A stretch of DNA of 64,000 bases from Acinetobacter indicus CIP 110367 (GTDB taxonomy: Bacteria > Pseudomonadota > Gammaproteobacteria > Pseudomonadales > Moraxellaceae): the NCBI RefSeq assembly GCF_000488255.1, contig NZ_KI530755.1, positions 124,001 to 188,000 of the forward strand, in the 5' to 3' direction. Each line of letters opens with the position of its first letter. Within the stretch, counting starts at the first letter, position 1. Below the pieces are notes generated by a model that worked only from the letters and a program-made list of their open reading frames with translations, did no database searches and was not told the DNA's origin. A program made the position numbers and the translations under genes. This document shows, piece by piece, positions 1 to 9,998 of the stretch.

Positions 1-133
1 TGAAATGATTGTACCGCAGCATGGTACCGCGTTTGTGGGCAAGGAACGGATTAACCAGTTCCTGGACTGGATTGAAACGCTGGAATGTGGTGTCGACCTG
101 ATGGATGAGTCGGTATTTACCTGCCCGACTTAA
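1..133 (+). CDS. C-terminal end of a metallo-beta-lactamase-fold (flavodiiron/ODP-like) protein, partial
   Basis: The window opens inside a gene. Reading from base 2 gives 43 residues ending at TAA 131-133. The tail starts EMIVPQHGTAFVGKE and goes on to a run resembling FLDWIETLECGVDLM. The PQHG signature followed by a short helix recalls the last metal-ligand segment of the oxygen-binding diiron (ODP) branch of the metallo-beta-lactamase fold, where a His follows a Pro-x dipeptide. That family assignment is inference from a short tail. Only the end of the protein is visible, so length and active-site completeness cannot be judged. No terminator follows before the next gene. Confidence 0.45.
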   Translation, partial: EMIVPQHGTAFVGKERINQFLDWIETLECGVDLMDESVFTCPT

Positions 134-222
134 GCCAAAAAATCGCGTAAAAAACTGAAAAAATAACTTGAGTGTAAAAACAACATTTTTTATATTTTCT
201 TCCCCAAAAAAACTCTTTTTTG

Positions 223-606
223 ATGACGAGAATTTTAACAATGTTGTCTCAAGTTGCTTCCTCAGATGCGTGTCTTAGCTGCGGCGCATGCTGCACCTAT
301 TTTAGAGTTTCATTTTACTGGGCAGAAGGCATTCCCATGCCTGAGCATTATACTGAACCGGTAAATGCACTCTATTCATGCATGAAAGGGACCAATCAGG
401 CCAATCCGCGTTGTATTGCGCTGGAGGGAACGGTCGGACAACAGGTCAGCTGCTCTATGTACGAGCAGCGCAGTTCCAGTTGCAAAGAGGTACAGATTGC
501 CGATGAGCAGTGCAATAAGGCACGCCGTGCGCATAACCTGATTCCTTTAGTGCTGGTCGAAGCGGCCAATGATGGCCAGGACCCGGATTTTGACCGGGTC
601 AGTTAA
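223..606 (+). CDS. YkgJ-family cysteine cluster protein
   Basis: Small cytoplasmic protein of about 127 residues with the YkgJ-type (CxxCxxCC) cluster near the N-terminus, seen here as CLSCGACCTYFRVSF. Further Cys residues follow at intervals (SCMKG, RCIAL, SCSMYEQR, SCKEV, QCNKA), the pattern expected of proteins thought to bind zinc or an iron-sulfur cluster. The biochemical role of the family is not established. The start is uncertain: TTG 220, ATG 223 and ATG 241 are in frame and none has a strong ribosome binding site. ATG 241 would still keep the whole Cys cluster. The gene stands alone and ends in a clear terminator. Confidence 0.8.
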   Translation: MTRILTMLSQVASSDACLSCGACCTYFRVSFYWAEGIPMPEHYTEPVNALYSCMKGTNQANPRCIALEGTVGQQVSCSMYEQRSSSCKEVQIADEQCNKARRAHNLIPLVLVEAANDGQDPDFDRVS

Positions 607-638
607 AGACTTCAGCATCCAGATGCTGTTATCGTAGA

Positions 639-663
639 AAAGCAGGCCATGGCCTGCTTTTTT
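639..663 (+). terminator. Rho-independent terminator after the YkgJ-family gene
   Basis: Stem AAGCAGGCC/GGCCTGCTT with almost no loop bases, followed by a run of six T. It lies 30 bases past the stop codon. Confidence 0.8.
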
Positions 664-750
664 CATCAGCAAACTCATCCGAATTGTCAGGATGTGCGGA
701 ATAAATAATTATTTATGCAATAACAAATGAAATTTATAGCAAGATTTGTT

Positions 751-756
751 TATAAT
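751..756 (+). promoter_or_regulatory. Probable -10 box of the guaB promoter
   Basis: A perfect TATAAT lies 30 bases before the guaB ATG, downstream of an AT-rich stretch. No good -35 box is visible at 16-18 bp (the best is TGAAAT). Transcription from here would give a leader of only about 23 nt. Confidence 0.4.
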
Positions 757-758
757 AG

Positions 759-2252
<1,494 letters not shown>

Positions 2253-2273
2253 TTTTTGGTAATTCGCCTTATA

Positions 2274-2304
2274 GAAAAGCCGTCATAAATGTGACGGCTT
2301 TTTT
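2274..2304 (+). terminator. Terminator after guaB
   Basis: Stem AAAGCCGTCA/TGACGGCTTT with loop TAAA, followed by T's, 22 bases after the guaB stop. Confidence 0.85.
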
Positions 2305-2378
2305 AATTTTGGTGTAAAGTAAGCGTGTTGAAACAGGATGATGAAAATCACCATAACCCTATAAGAAGTGAGTAAGAC

Positions 2379-3716
2379 ATGAGTTATTTTGGAACCGATG
2401 GTATACGTGGCAAGTTTGGGGAGCTTCCAATTACACCAGAGTTTGCATTGAAACTAGGTTTCGCGGCAGGTAAAGTTTTAAAAAAATACAGCAAGAAAAA
2501 TAAACCGATTGTGGTACTGGGCAAAGATACCCGTCTGTCAGGTTATATTCTGGAATCGGCGCTACAGGCTGGTCTGAACGCTGCCGGTATTTATGTACAT
2601 TTACTGGGGCCATTGCCGACCCCCGCGATTGCACATTTAACCCGTGCCTTACATGCCAGTCTGGGCATTGTCATTTCTGCATCGCATAACCCGTATTTTG
2701 ATAACGGGATTAAATTCTTCTCCAGCGAAGGCAAAAAACTGCCGGATGAACTGCAGGAAGCGATTAATCAAGAACTCGAAAATGAAATTCAGATTGAAGA
2801 TAACGCCAATCTGGGTAAAAGCTTCCGCGTTAAAGACTCTGCCGGACGTTATATCGAATTCTGTAAATCGACCTTTCCTTATCACTTTGATCTGAACCAT
2901 TTAAAAATTGTGGTCGATTGTGCCAATGGTGCAGCCTATAACGTCGGTCCGGCGGTATTTAAAGAACTGGGTGCCAAGGTCATTCCGCTATATAACACCC
3001 CAGATGGTCTGAATATTAATGAAGATTGTGGTTCGACCCATCCGGAACAGTTACAGCAGGCGGTGGTAGAACATCAGGCGGATTTGGGCATTGCCTTTGA
3101 TGGCGATGCTGACCGGGTAATTATGGTCGACAAAAATGGTGAGCAGATCACCGGTGATCATATCCTGTATATTCTGGCGACACAGGCTAAAAACAAACCG
3201 GCAGGTATTGCCGGAACCGTCATGAGCAATATGGCACTGGAACTGGCGTTAGAAAAAGCCGGAGTCGAGTTTGTTCGCGCCAAAGTTGGTGACCGCTATG
3301 TATTGCAGGCGCTTGAGGAAAATGGCTGGAATATCGGCGGTGAGCCATCGGGCCATGTCCTGACTCTGGATAAAAGCACCACTGGTGATGCGATTATTGC
3401 TGCATTACAGGTCTTAACCGTCATGGTAGAGCAGGGCAAAGCCCTGCATGAACTGGTTGCCGATTTTAAACTGTTCCCGCAAGTGCTGGTGAATGTACGT
3501 TTAGAGGCCATGTTTGACCCGTATGCCGTGCCCGCTTTAGTGGAAGAATTTGGTAAAGCAGAAGCGCAGCTGCAAGGCCGTGGCCGTATCCTGATTCGTA
3601 AGTCAGGCACTGAACCGGTGATTCGTGTAATGGTCGAAGGGGATGACCAGCAGGAAGTGACCGTACTGGCCAACCATCTGGCCGATGCCGTGCGTCATCA
3701 TGCGATTGCTGCCTAA
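2379..3716 (+). CDS. glmM: Phosphoglucosamine mutase
   Basis: Converts glucosamine-6-phosphate to glucosamine-1-phosphate for UDP-GlcNAc, hence peptidoglycan and LPS synthesis, in the cytoplasm. It has 445 residues, normal for GlmM. The N-terminus [12 protein letters not shown] is the family signature. The phosphoserine loop [12 protein letters not shown] puts the catalytic Ser at residue 102. The Mg loop [12 protein letters not shown] lies near 240-250, the sugar-binding GGEPSGH near 325, and the C-terminal phosphate-binding loop [13 protein letters not shown] near 405. It is the first gene of a tight run with pdxH (12 bp gap) and recJ (no gap), so the three are probably co-transcribed. Confidence 0.98.
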   Translation: MSYFGTDGIRGKFGELPITPEFALKLGFAAGKVLKKYSKKNKPIVVLGKDTRLSGYILESALQAGLNAAGIYVHLLGPLPTPAIAHLTRALHASLGIVISASHNPYFDNGIKFFSSEGKKLPDELQEAINQELENEIQIEDNANLGKSFRVKDSAGRYIEFCKSTFPYHFDLNHLKIVVDCANGAAYNVGPAVFKELGAKVIPLYNTPDGLNINEDCGSTHPEQLQQAVVEHQADLGIAFDGDADRVIMVDKNGEQITGDHILYILATQAKNKPAGIAGTVMSNMALELALEKAGVEFVRAKVGDRYVLQALEENGWNIGGEPSGHVLTLDKSTTGDAIIAALQVLTVMVEQGKALHELVADFKLFPQVLVNVRLEAMFDPYAVPALVEEFGKAEAQLQGRGRILIRKSGTEPVIRVMVEGDDQQEVTVLANHLADAVRHHAIAA

Positions 3717-3727
3717 GGGGAGTATAG

Positions 3728-4384
3728 ATGTCTGATTTAATTAAAGACTTAAGTGAATTACGTTTAAGCTATCAAAAAGGCGAGCTGCATGAGTCAGCCG
3801 CTTTGGCTGATCCTCATCAGCAGTTCTTAAACTGGTTTAATCATGCACTGGAAATCAAACTGCATGAACCCTATGCCATGTCTTTGGCCACAGCCAATGC
3901 GCAGGGCCGTCCGCATGTGCGTACCGTGCTACTGCGCGGTGCAACCGAACTTGGTTATGACTTTTATACCAACTATGACAGCCAGAAAGGCACCGACTTA
4001 CTGGAAAATCCTTATGCGGAATTGCTGTTTTACTGGCCGGAACTGGAACGCCAGATTCGGGTTAGCGGCCGGGTGAGTAAAATTCCGGAGGAAGAGTCGC
4101 ATCTGTACTATAACAAGCGTCCACGTGACAGCCAGATTGCGGCGCATATCAGTACCCCGCAAAGTGGTGTGATTGCCAGCCGTGAAGCGTTGCAACAGCG
4201 TTTTGCACAGCTTGCTGCCCAGGTGGGTGAGCAGGATGTACTGAGCAAGCCGGAATTCTGGGGCGGTTATCGTCTGGAACCGGATTATTATGAATTTTGG
4301 CAGGGGCGCCCGAATCGTTTACATGACCGTTTAAGTTATGAAAAAACCGATGGGGCATGGACACTGCAACGATTGATGCCTTAA
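3728..4384 (+). CDS. pdxH: Pyridoxamine 5'-phosphate oxidase
   Basis: FMN-dependent oxidation of pyridoxine/pyridoxamine 5'-phosphate to pyridoxal 5'-phosphate, cytosolic. It has 218 residues, the standard length. It shows the split-barrel FMN-binding fold: MSLATANAQGRPHVRTVLL at about 50-70, then FYTNYDSQKG and LERQIRVSGRV. The family C-terminal block ending QGRPNRLHDRL is present (residues ~195-205). GGAG lies just before ATG 3728. Its TAA (4382-4384) abuts the recJ ATG, indicating translational coupling. Confidence 0.97.
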   Translation: MSDLIKDLSELRLSYQKGELHESAALADPHQQFLNWFNHALEIKLHEPYAMSLATANAQGRPHVRTVLLRGATELGYDFYTNYDSQKGTDLLENPYAELLFYWPELERQIRVSGRVSKIPEEESHLYYNKRPRDSQIAAHISTPQSGVIASREALQQRFAQLAAQVGEQDVLSKPEFWGGYRLEPDYYEFWQGRPNRLHDRLSYEKTDGAWTLQRLMP

Positions 4385-6088
4385 ATGTCGAATATACAGA
4401 TTAAACAACGACCTTTTCTGACACGCCCTGAAAGTTTTCAGGGCGTGACGCCGTTGATTGCCCAGATTTTGGCGCGACGTGGTGTGCAATCCGAGCAGGA
4501 ACTGGAACTGAAGCTGAAATACTTGCTGGCGCCGACCATGAAAGGGCTGGATCAGGCCATTCAGCTTCTGGATCAGGCCATTGACGAGCACAAAGAGATT
4601 GTCATTGTCGGTGATTATGATGCCGATGGTGCCACTAGTACCGCCTTAATGGTACTGGCCTTGCGTGAATTGGGTGCCAAAGTGCAGTATCTGGTGCCGG
4701 ACCGGTTTAAATATGGGTATGGCCTGACTCCGGCAATTGCCGATCTGGCCTTTACCCGTTTTCAGCCTGATTTATTAATTACCGTTGATAATGGTATTTC
4801 CAGTCATGCCGGCGTGGAACGGGCGCAAGCACATGGTATGCAGGTTATTATTACCGACCATCACCTGACTACCAAAGCCACACCAGCGGCGGATGCCGTC
4901 GTCAATCCAAACCAGCTCGGCTGCGAATTTCCAAGTAAAGCCTTGGCGGGCGTCGGGGTAGCATTTTATGTCTTGGCCAACCTGTCCAGCTATCGTAAAA
5001 AACAAGGCAAATCCAGTTCCAACCTGACCCAATATCTGGATCTGGTGGCCTTGGGCACCTATGCCGATGTGGCCAGTCTGGACTATAACAACCGTATTCT
5101 GGTGGATGCCGGACTGAAAAAAATCCAGCAACATCTGTGTCGGCCGGGAATTTCAGCACTGCTGGATATAGCCGGACGAGAGGCAGCCAGCCTAAAAGCC
5201 CAGGATTTAGGTTTTGTGTTGGGACCACGGATTAATGCCGCGGGCCGAATGGAAACCATGGATATTGGTATTGAATGTCTGCTGGCCAATGATGCACAAA
5301 CTGCTTATCGCTTCGCTGAACAGTTAAACCAGTTAAATGTAGAGCGTCGTCAGGTTGAAGGGCAGATCAAGCAGGAAGCATTGCAGGAACTGGAAAAAAT
5401 CCAGCTCGATGCTAGCGAACTGCCTGCGGCCTTAATCATGTTTGAGCCGCACTGGCATCAAGGGGTGATTGGTATTGTCGCAGGTCGGCTGAAAGAACAG
5501 TTCCATCGCCCGAGTATTGTGTTTGCGGCTGATGAAGATGGTATTCATATTAAAGGGTCGGCACGTTCCATTGATGGTATTCATATCCGTGATGCGATTG
5601 AACAGGTAGCCGAGCAGTATCCACATTTGGTCAGCCATTTTGGCGGACATGCGGCCGCGGCCGGACTGACCATTCAAAAAGCCCATTTTCAGGAATTTAG
5701 GCAGATTTTTGAACAGCTGATTGCCAGCATGGACCCTGAGCTGTTTCAGGCCACCTTATGGACCGATGGCGAATTGCCGGTAGAAGATTTTCATCTAGAC
5801 ACTGTGCATACCTTGCAGCACTTGGCGCCGTGGGGGCAGAAATTTCCACCGCCAATTTTTGAGGGACAATTTCAGATTGTAGATTATCGCTGGTTAAAGG
5901 ATAGCCATTTAAAGCTGCGTCTGGCTTTAAATAACGGGCAGGTATTAGATGCAATTGCTTTTAGCGCCAAAGATAAATTTGCATTTGACCCAATGCAGGA
6001 TAGCGTGCATTTGGTTTATGAACTGGAACGCAATGAGTTTAATGGTAACGTCAGCTTACAGCTGCGGATTTTGCACTTACAACAATAA
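4385..6088 (+). CDS. recJ: Single-stranded-DNA-specific exonuclease RecJ
   Basis: 5'-3' ssDNA exonuclease used in RecF-pathway recombination, mismatch repair and base excision repair. It has 567 residues, close to E. coli RecJ. DHH-family motifs are intact: VGDYDADGATST near 73-84, TVDNGIS near 137, ITDHHLTT near 158, then GPRINAAGRM near 280. The DHHA1 domain carries SHFGGHAAAAGLTI near 420, and a C-terminal OB-like domain completes the protein. ATG 4385 immediately follows the pdxH stop. In many gammaproteobacteria recJ is followed directly by prfB. Here two porin genes on the other strand separate them. Confidence 0.97.
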   Translation: MSNIQIKQRPFLTRPESFQGVTPLIAQILARRGVQSEQELELKLKYLLAPTMKGLDQAIQLLDQAIDEHKEIVIVGDYDADGATSTALMVLALRELGAKVQYLVPDRFKYGYGLTPAIADLAFTRFQPDLLITVDNGISSHAGVERAQAHGMQVIITDHHLTTKATPAADAVVNPNQLGCEFPSKALAGVGVAFYVLANLSSYRKKQGKSSSNLTQYLDLVALGTYADVASLDYNNRILVDAGLKKIQQHLCRPGISALLDIAGREAASLKAQDLGFVLGPRINAAGRMETMDIGIECLLANDAQTAYRFAEQLNQLNVERRQVEGQIKQEALQELEKIQLDASELPAALIMFEPHWHQGVIGIVAGRLKEQFHRPSIVFAADEDGIHIKGSARSIDGIHIRDAIEQVAEQYPHLVSHFGGHAAAAGLTIQKAHFQEFRQIFEQLIASMDPELFQATLWTDGELPVEDFHLDTVHTLQHLAPWGQKFPPPIFEGQFQIVDYRWLKDSHLKLRLALNNGQVLDAIAFSAKDKFAFDPMQDSVHLVYELERNEFNGNVSLQLRILHLQQ

Positions 6089-6090
6089 AA

Positions 6091-6114
6091 AACCGCTCCA
6101 GTGAGCGGTTTTTT
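6091..6114. terminator. Bidirectional terminator between recJ and the porin gene
   Basis: Stem ACCGCTC/GAGCGGT, with a run of A on the left and T on the right, so it can stop both recJ (plus) and the convergent porin gene (minus). Confidence 0.8.
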
Positions 6115-6131
6115 ACTTTTAATCTAAAAGA

Positions 6132-6965
6132 TTAGAAGCGGAATGTACCGTTGATACCAATTGAGTCTGCACCATCAGTTGTTGTGTAATTTACACCTGC
6201 AGCAATTGCTGGAGTAAAGAATTTTTGAGCACGAACTGAGAATACAGCATCAAAATCATCTAAAGTCGCATCATTTACTGATACACCGACACTTAAGGTT
6301 GGATCAATATAAAGATCAGCAGCTACACCATACGCTGTTTCATCACCGAAACCAGCTGCAGCTTCGAAGTTTGCATAATGGTTGCCTACTAAAGTTACAT
6401 ATTTAGCGCGTAGCGTCACAGCAGTATCGTCAGCTAAGGCAGTAGACGTACTCAGAGTATTAATAAAACCTTTTTTAGCTGCTTGTTGAGCATCAATATT
6501 TTCTTTTGAAACGCCAGCAGCTAAAAGTAAGCCATTGATAGGTAAATAACCTGCTTCAATAGCATAACCAGTATTGTCATCAGATGCTGTGCCGAACTCT
6601 GTTTCTACAGTAACTTCTGCACGATTGATGCTACCTGCAACATAGAATTGAGAATTCGGAATAAAGAATTCACCATTGATACCTACCGTATCAATTTCAA
6701 GTTCAGCACCTTCATCTTCAATGCTAGCATTTGCATACGCTAAACCAATGTTACTTGCTTTACCTAAAAACGCTGCCTCGGCAAGCGGAGAATTTTTAAC
6801 TTGAACCCCATTTAAATAGTATTTTCCACCAATAGAAAATGTATCTACATCACCTAAGTTGTCGATATCTGTATTTTCATATCCAGCGTTGATTTCAGCT
6901 TGATAAGCGTGTGCAGTTCCTAGGCTGGCAATAAGTGCTGTAGCAAGAGCAAGTTGTTTAAGCAT
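6132..6965 (-). CDS. Outer-membrane porin of the Omp33-36 type (paralogue 1)
   Basis: A 277-residue predicted outer-membrane beta barrel. It has a signal peptide of about 20 residues ending GTAHA, then YQAEINAGYE. Alternating polar/apolar strands follow and the protein ends in GTFRF, the C-terminal Phe used by the BAM machinery. The segment SPLAEAAFLGKASNIGLAY matches the same place in the Omp33-36 homologue at 31331-32218 (GPLAEAAFLNQASNFSLAY), so the genes are paralogues. The substrate is unknown. Its start codon is preceded by AGAGAGAACTCT. Its codon use differs somewhat from recJ, as is common for abundant surface proteins. Confidence 0.85.
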   Translation of the reverse strand: MLKQLALATALIASLGTAHAYQAEINAGYENTDIDNLGDVDTFSIGGKYYLNGVQVKNSPLAEAAFLGKASNIGLAYANASIEDEGAELEIDTVGINGEFFIPNSQFYVAGSINRAEVTVETEFGTASDDNTGYAIEAGYLPINGLLLAAGVSKENIDAQQAAKKGFINTLSTSTALADDTAVTLRAKYVTLVGNHYANFEAAAGFGDETAYGVAADLYIDPTLSVGVSVNDATLDDFDAVFSVRAQKFFTPAIAAGVNYTTTDGADSIGINGTFRF

Positions 6966-7082
6966 TTAGAGTTCTCTCTTTGTTATAAAAATATGACTGT
7001 TTGATGAACAGTTGTAACAAATTGTACAGTTTATATTCGCTCAGTCAATGTGCAAAAACTACCTAAATGCTTCTTATCAGTG

Positions 7083-7115
7083 CAAAAAACCCATCCGAAG
7101 ATGGGTTTTTTTACG
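7083..7115. terminator. Terminator downstream of porin paralogue 2
   Basis: Stem AAACCCATC/GATGGGTTT with loop CGAA and T's on either strand. It serves the minus-strand porin that ends at 7137 and separates it from paralogue 1. Confidence 0.75.
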
Positions 7116-7136
7116 ATTTATGCGTTTTTATACAGA

Positions 7137-7913
7137 TTAGAAGCGGTATTTCGCTGCTACACCAAAGCGGTTGTAGTCGTTGCTACCTGCTTCACCGAAA
7201 CCGACACGACCTTCAAGGCTGACTTGTGGGGTGAAGAATTTACGGGCATTGATACCAAACTCGCTGTTGTCGTTCAGATCATTGTTGTAATAATCTGCAC
7301 CGATACTTAGGGTTTTATCAATGTAGTAATCTGCTGCTAAGTTATATTCGTCCAGATCACCGAACGCTGCACCGGCTTCAAGGTTAATGTCTTTACCATT
7401 GCTTAAAGTGGTGACATATTTGGCACGTAAGGTAGGGTCTACACCGTCATCATGGTCATTGTCCCAACCTTTCACACCTGCGGCAATTAACAGACCTGGT
7501 GCTGGTAAATAACCCACTTCGGCACCATAGGTGGTCAAGTCATTGTCGAAGTCATCATTGTCTTTTAAATCATGACCATTAACATTACCGCTCAAGTAGA
7601 AATCTGAGTTTGGTACAAAGTACTCAGCACCTACGCCATAACGATGCGCTTCACCATCACCTACTTCATCATATTGATATTGCGCACTTACGTTGCTGGC
7701 ACGATCAAGGAAGGCTGCTTCTGCCAAAGGCGCATTACGCGTTTGAACAGGGTTAAAGTAATAGGTACCATCTACACCAAAAGAACCACTTGTGCCGCCA
7801 TGATCTGGATCAATTAATCCTGCAGAAGCACCAATTTCAGCTTGGTATGCATGTGCTGTACCTGCGACTGCGAATACAGATAAAAGTGCTGAAGCAATTG
7901 CTAGTTTTTTCAT
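7137..7913 (-). CDS. Outer-membrane porin of the Omp33-36 type (paralogue 2)
   Basis: A 258-residue predicted outer-membrane barrel. A signal peptide ends TAHA before YQAEIGASAG. The body is acidic, with loops rich in Asp and Asn, and the C-terminus AAKYRF ends in Phe. The shared block NAPLAEAAFLDRASNVSAQY makes it a paralogue of the genes at 6132 and 31331. The Asp-rich loops (for example DDGVDPT, NNDLNDNSE) could favour cations, but that is conjecture. It has its own promoter region and terminator, so it is not obviously co-transcribed with paralogue 1 although both lie on the minus strand head to tail. Confidence 0.85.
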   Translation of the reverse strand: MKKLAIASALLSVFAVAGTAHAYQAEIGASAGLIDPDHGGTSGSFGVDGTYYFNPVQTRNAPLAEAAFLDRASNVSAQYQYDEVGDGEAHRYGVGAEYFVPNSDFYLSGNVNGHDLKDNDDFDNDLTTYGAEVGYLPAPGLLIAAGVKGWDNDHDDGVDPTLRAKYVTTLSNGKDINLEAGAAFGDLDEYNLAADYYIDKTLSIGADYYNNDLNDNSEFGINARKFFTPQVSLEGRVGFGEAGSNDYNRFGVAAKYRF

Positions 7914-8424
7914 GGATCTTACCCCTCTGAAATCAGGTTGACTGTTTAATTTTTTGTTACAACTTCAGTCTAGGCCAAATAAAATTTTGGTCAATCCAGC
8001 AAAAGTTACCGCATTGTTTCAGCTGTAATATTGTGTAATTGATTAATTTTAAGATATTGATAAATAAGAGAAAATAATTAATGTTTTGTTTTATTAAAAG
8101 TATGGAGATTCTGTGAATTTAGGTCAATTTGTATAATTTTTGCGCTGTATTATAAGTTATGATGTGGCTTTGTAAAACCCTTTTGCGAAAGATGAAAAAT
8201 TTCATTTTTATCAATTCGAAAGCCCAGAACGGGCAATTAAACCGAATTTTAACGTGGTTTTTTTGATTTTTCTTCTAGTTTGCTGGTTTCTGTTGGTTCG
8301 GTTCATCACGGCCGTCTAAGTTTATATCCATCATTTTAGCTAAGCGGATGCAGGCGCCTCTTACTCCTGATTGGCTCTATGCTACAATACACGGGTTTTA
8401 TCGATATTTTTTGAGAGCATTCAC
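7914..8424. other. Gene-free AT-rich interval upstream of porin paralogue 2 and prfB
   Basis: About 510 bases without a credible coding frame. It must hold the minus-strand porin promoter and the prfB promoter. TATAAT at 8131-8136 and TACAAT near 8385 are -10-like. A small hairpin (GCCC/GGGC near 8221-8235) is followed by a T-rich stretch around 8265. It is too weak for me to call a small RNA. Confidence 0.5.
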
Positions 8425-9520
8425 GTGGAAATTAATCCTTATCTAAACCAGCTAAAAGACTTGAACGAACGTGGTCAAACACTACGGGGGTATCTTTGAC
8501 TACGATCTTAAAAAAGAGCGTTTAGAAGAAGTTCTCCGTGAATTGGAAGATCCGGCCATCTGGAATGACCAGAACCGCGCCCAAGCCATGGCCAAAGAAA
8601 AAGGCGAGCTTGAGAACGTCCTGAATGTATTAGACGGTCTGGCAACACAGCTCGAAGATGCACAGGCGATGCTGGATCTGGCGGTGGAAGCCGATGAAGA
8701 AGCCATGCTGGAAGATGTGCAGGCCGAATTGAGCGCCGCTAAAGAAGAGCTGGCAAAACTTGAATTTCGCCGGATGTTTAACAATCCAATGGACCCGAAC
8801 CCGTGCTATGTCGAAATTCAGGCCGGTTCTGGCGGTACCGAAGCACAGGATTGGGCTTCAATGCTGCTACGTATGTATATGCGCTGGATTGAGCGTCATG
8901 GCTTTAAGGCTGAGCTGATGGAAGAATCAGACGGTGATGTGGCTGGGATTAAATCTGCGACCATTCGTGTGGAAGGCGAGTATGCCTATGGCTGGTTGCG
9001 GACTGAATCGGGTGTCCATCGTTTGGTGCGTAAGTCACCATTTGACTCGGGTAACCGCCGTCATACTTCATTCTCTGCAGTGTTTGTTTCGCCTGAAGTA
9101 GATGACAATATTGAAATTGAAATCAATCCGTCAGATGTCCGTACCGATACCTATCGTGCATCGGGTGCCGGTGGTCAGCACATTAACAAAACTGACTCTG
9201 CCGTGCGTTTAACCCACATTCCAACCGGTATTGTGGTGGCCTGTCAGAACCAGCGTTCACAACATGCCAACCGTGACCATGCCTGGAAACAGTTACGTGC
9301 CAAACTCTATGAACTGGAGATGAACAAACGTAACGAAGCTGCGCAAGCGCTTGAAGACTCGAAGTCTGATATTGGTTGGGGAAGCCAAATTCGCTCTTAT
9401 GTATTGGATGATTCACGTATTAAAGACTTGCGTACAGGCGTGGAAACTTCAAATACAGGTGCGGTTTTAGATGGTGATTTAGACAAGTTTATTGAAGCTA
9501 GTTTAAAACAGGGTCTATAA
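8425..9520 (+). CDS. prfB: Peptide chain release factor 2, with programmed +1 frameshift
   Basis: RF2 recognises UGA and UAA and triggers peptide release. Translation starts at GTG 8425 ([19 protein letters not shown]), runs 24 codons to an in-frame TGA at 8497-8499, and resumes +1 at GAC 8498 ([13 protein letters not shown]). The joined protein is about 364 residues, matching E. coli RF2 (365). The stop-codon recognition motif SPF is in [15 protein letters not shown] and the catalytic GGQ in [15 protein letters not shown]. The frame that opens at 8471 has no proper RF2 N-terminus, which is why I chose 8425. Expression is autoregulated: low RF2 lets the ribosome pause at UGA and shift. Confidence 0.96.
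8482..8500 (+). promoter_or_regulatory. prfB programmed frameshift site
   Basis: CGGGGGT, an internal Shine-Dalgarno-like element, is followed by ATCTTTGAC. This is the canonical arrangement in which CTT in the P site slips +1 at TGA-C. The spacing from GGGGG to CTTTGA matches the E. coli site. Confidence 0.95.
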
Positions 9521-9597
9521 GTTAGGGTCTGTCAGATCCTAATGAGCCTGCCCAATTTAGTGAAGTTGCTTAAAAAATTTATATAAATCGTAAAAAA

Positions 9598-9613
9598 TCG
9601 ATATTAATATCGA
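9598..9613. promoter_or_regulatory. Probable operator palindrome of the ArsR-type regulator
   Basis: Perfect 16-bp palindrome TCGATATTAATATCGA, 63 bases before the regulator start. ATCGT (9588) and ACGAT (9620) repeat symmetrically outside it. ArsR-family dimers bind such dyads over their own promoter, so autorepression is the likely use. Confidence 0.55.
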
Positions 9614-9675
9614 AAAAATACGATATATTAAGGACAGCTGCTGAATTGGGCTTATATTTACGAATATGTGTCTGA

Positions 9676-9978
9676 ATGATGGATGTCGATTTAATTTTTA
9701 AAGCCTTAGCCAATCCTACCCGTCGGCAAATTTTAGAATGGTTAAAAGCACCAGAACAATTTTTGTCGATCGATGAGTGTGGCGACTTTAAGCGTGGCGT
9801 ATGTGCAGGACACATTGAGCGTTTGGGCAATGTGTCGCAATCGACCATGTCAAATCATTTATCGGTACTGCAACAGGCAGGTCTTATTCGTGCAGAAAAA
9901 TACGGACAATGGTCATATTTTTCTCGAAATGAAGCACTCATTCAGCAATATGTCGAATATTTAAAACACTCACTTTAA
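9676..9978 (+). CDS. ArsR-family HTH transcriptional regulator
   Basis: A 100-residue winged-helix regulator. IFKALANPTRRQILEWL is the typical ArsR helix 1-2, and VSQSTMSNHLSVLQQAGLI is the recognition helix and start of the wing, followed by KYGQWSYFSRNEA. The usual ELCVCD metal site is absent. Instead ECGDFKRGVCAGHIERL carries two Cys at about residues 34 and 42, which could sense metals, redox state or electrophiles. It lies 20 bp upstream of an alkene reductase on the same strand, so it probably controls that gene. ATG 9676 and ATG 9679 are both possible starts. The palindrome at 9598 is a likely operator. Confidence 0.85.
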   Translation: MMDVDLIFKALANPTRRQILEWLKAPEQFLSIDECGDFKRGVCAGHIERLGNVSQSTMSNHLSVLQQAGLIRAEKYGQWSYFSRNEALIQQYVEYLKHSL

Positions 9979-9998
9979 CTGTGAGATTAGAGGCAAAA

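Noticed and set aside
8471-9520. prfB starting at the GTG at 8471
   Set aside because: That start gives no RF2 N-terminus; the true start is GTG 8425 with a +1 shift at 8497.
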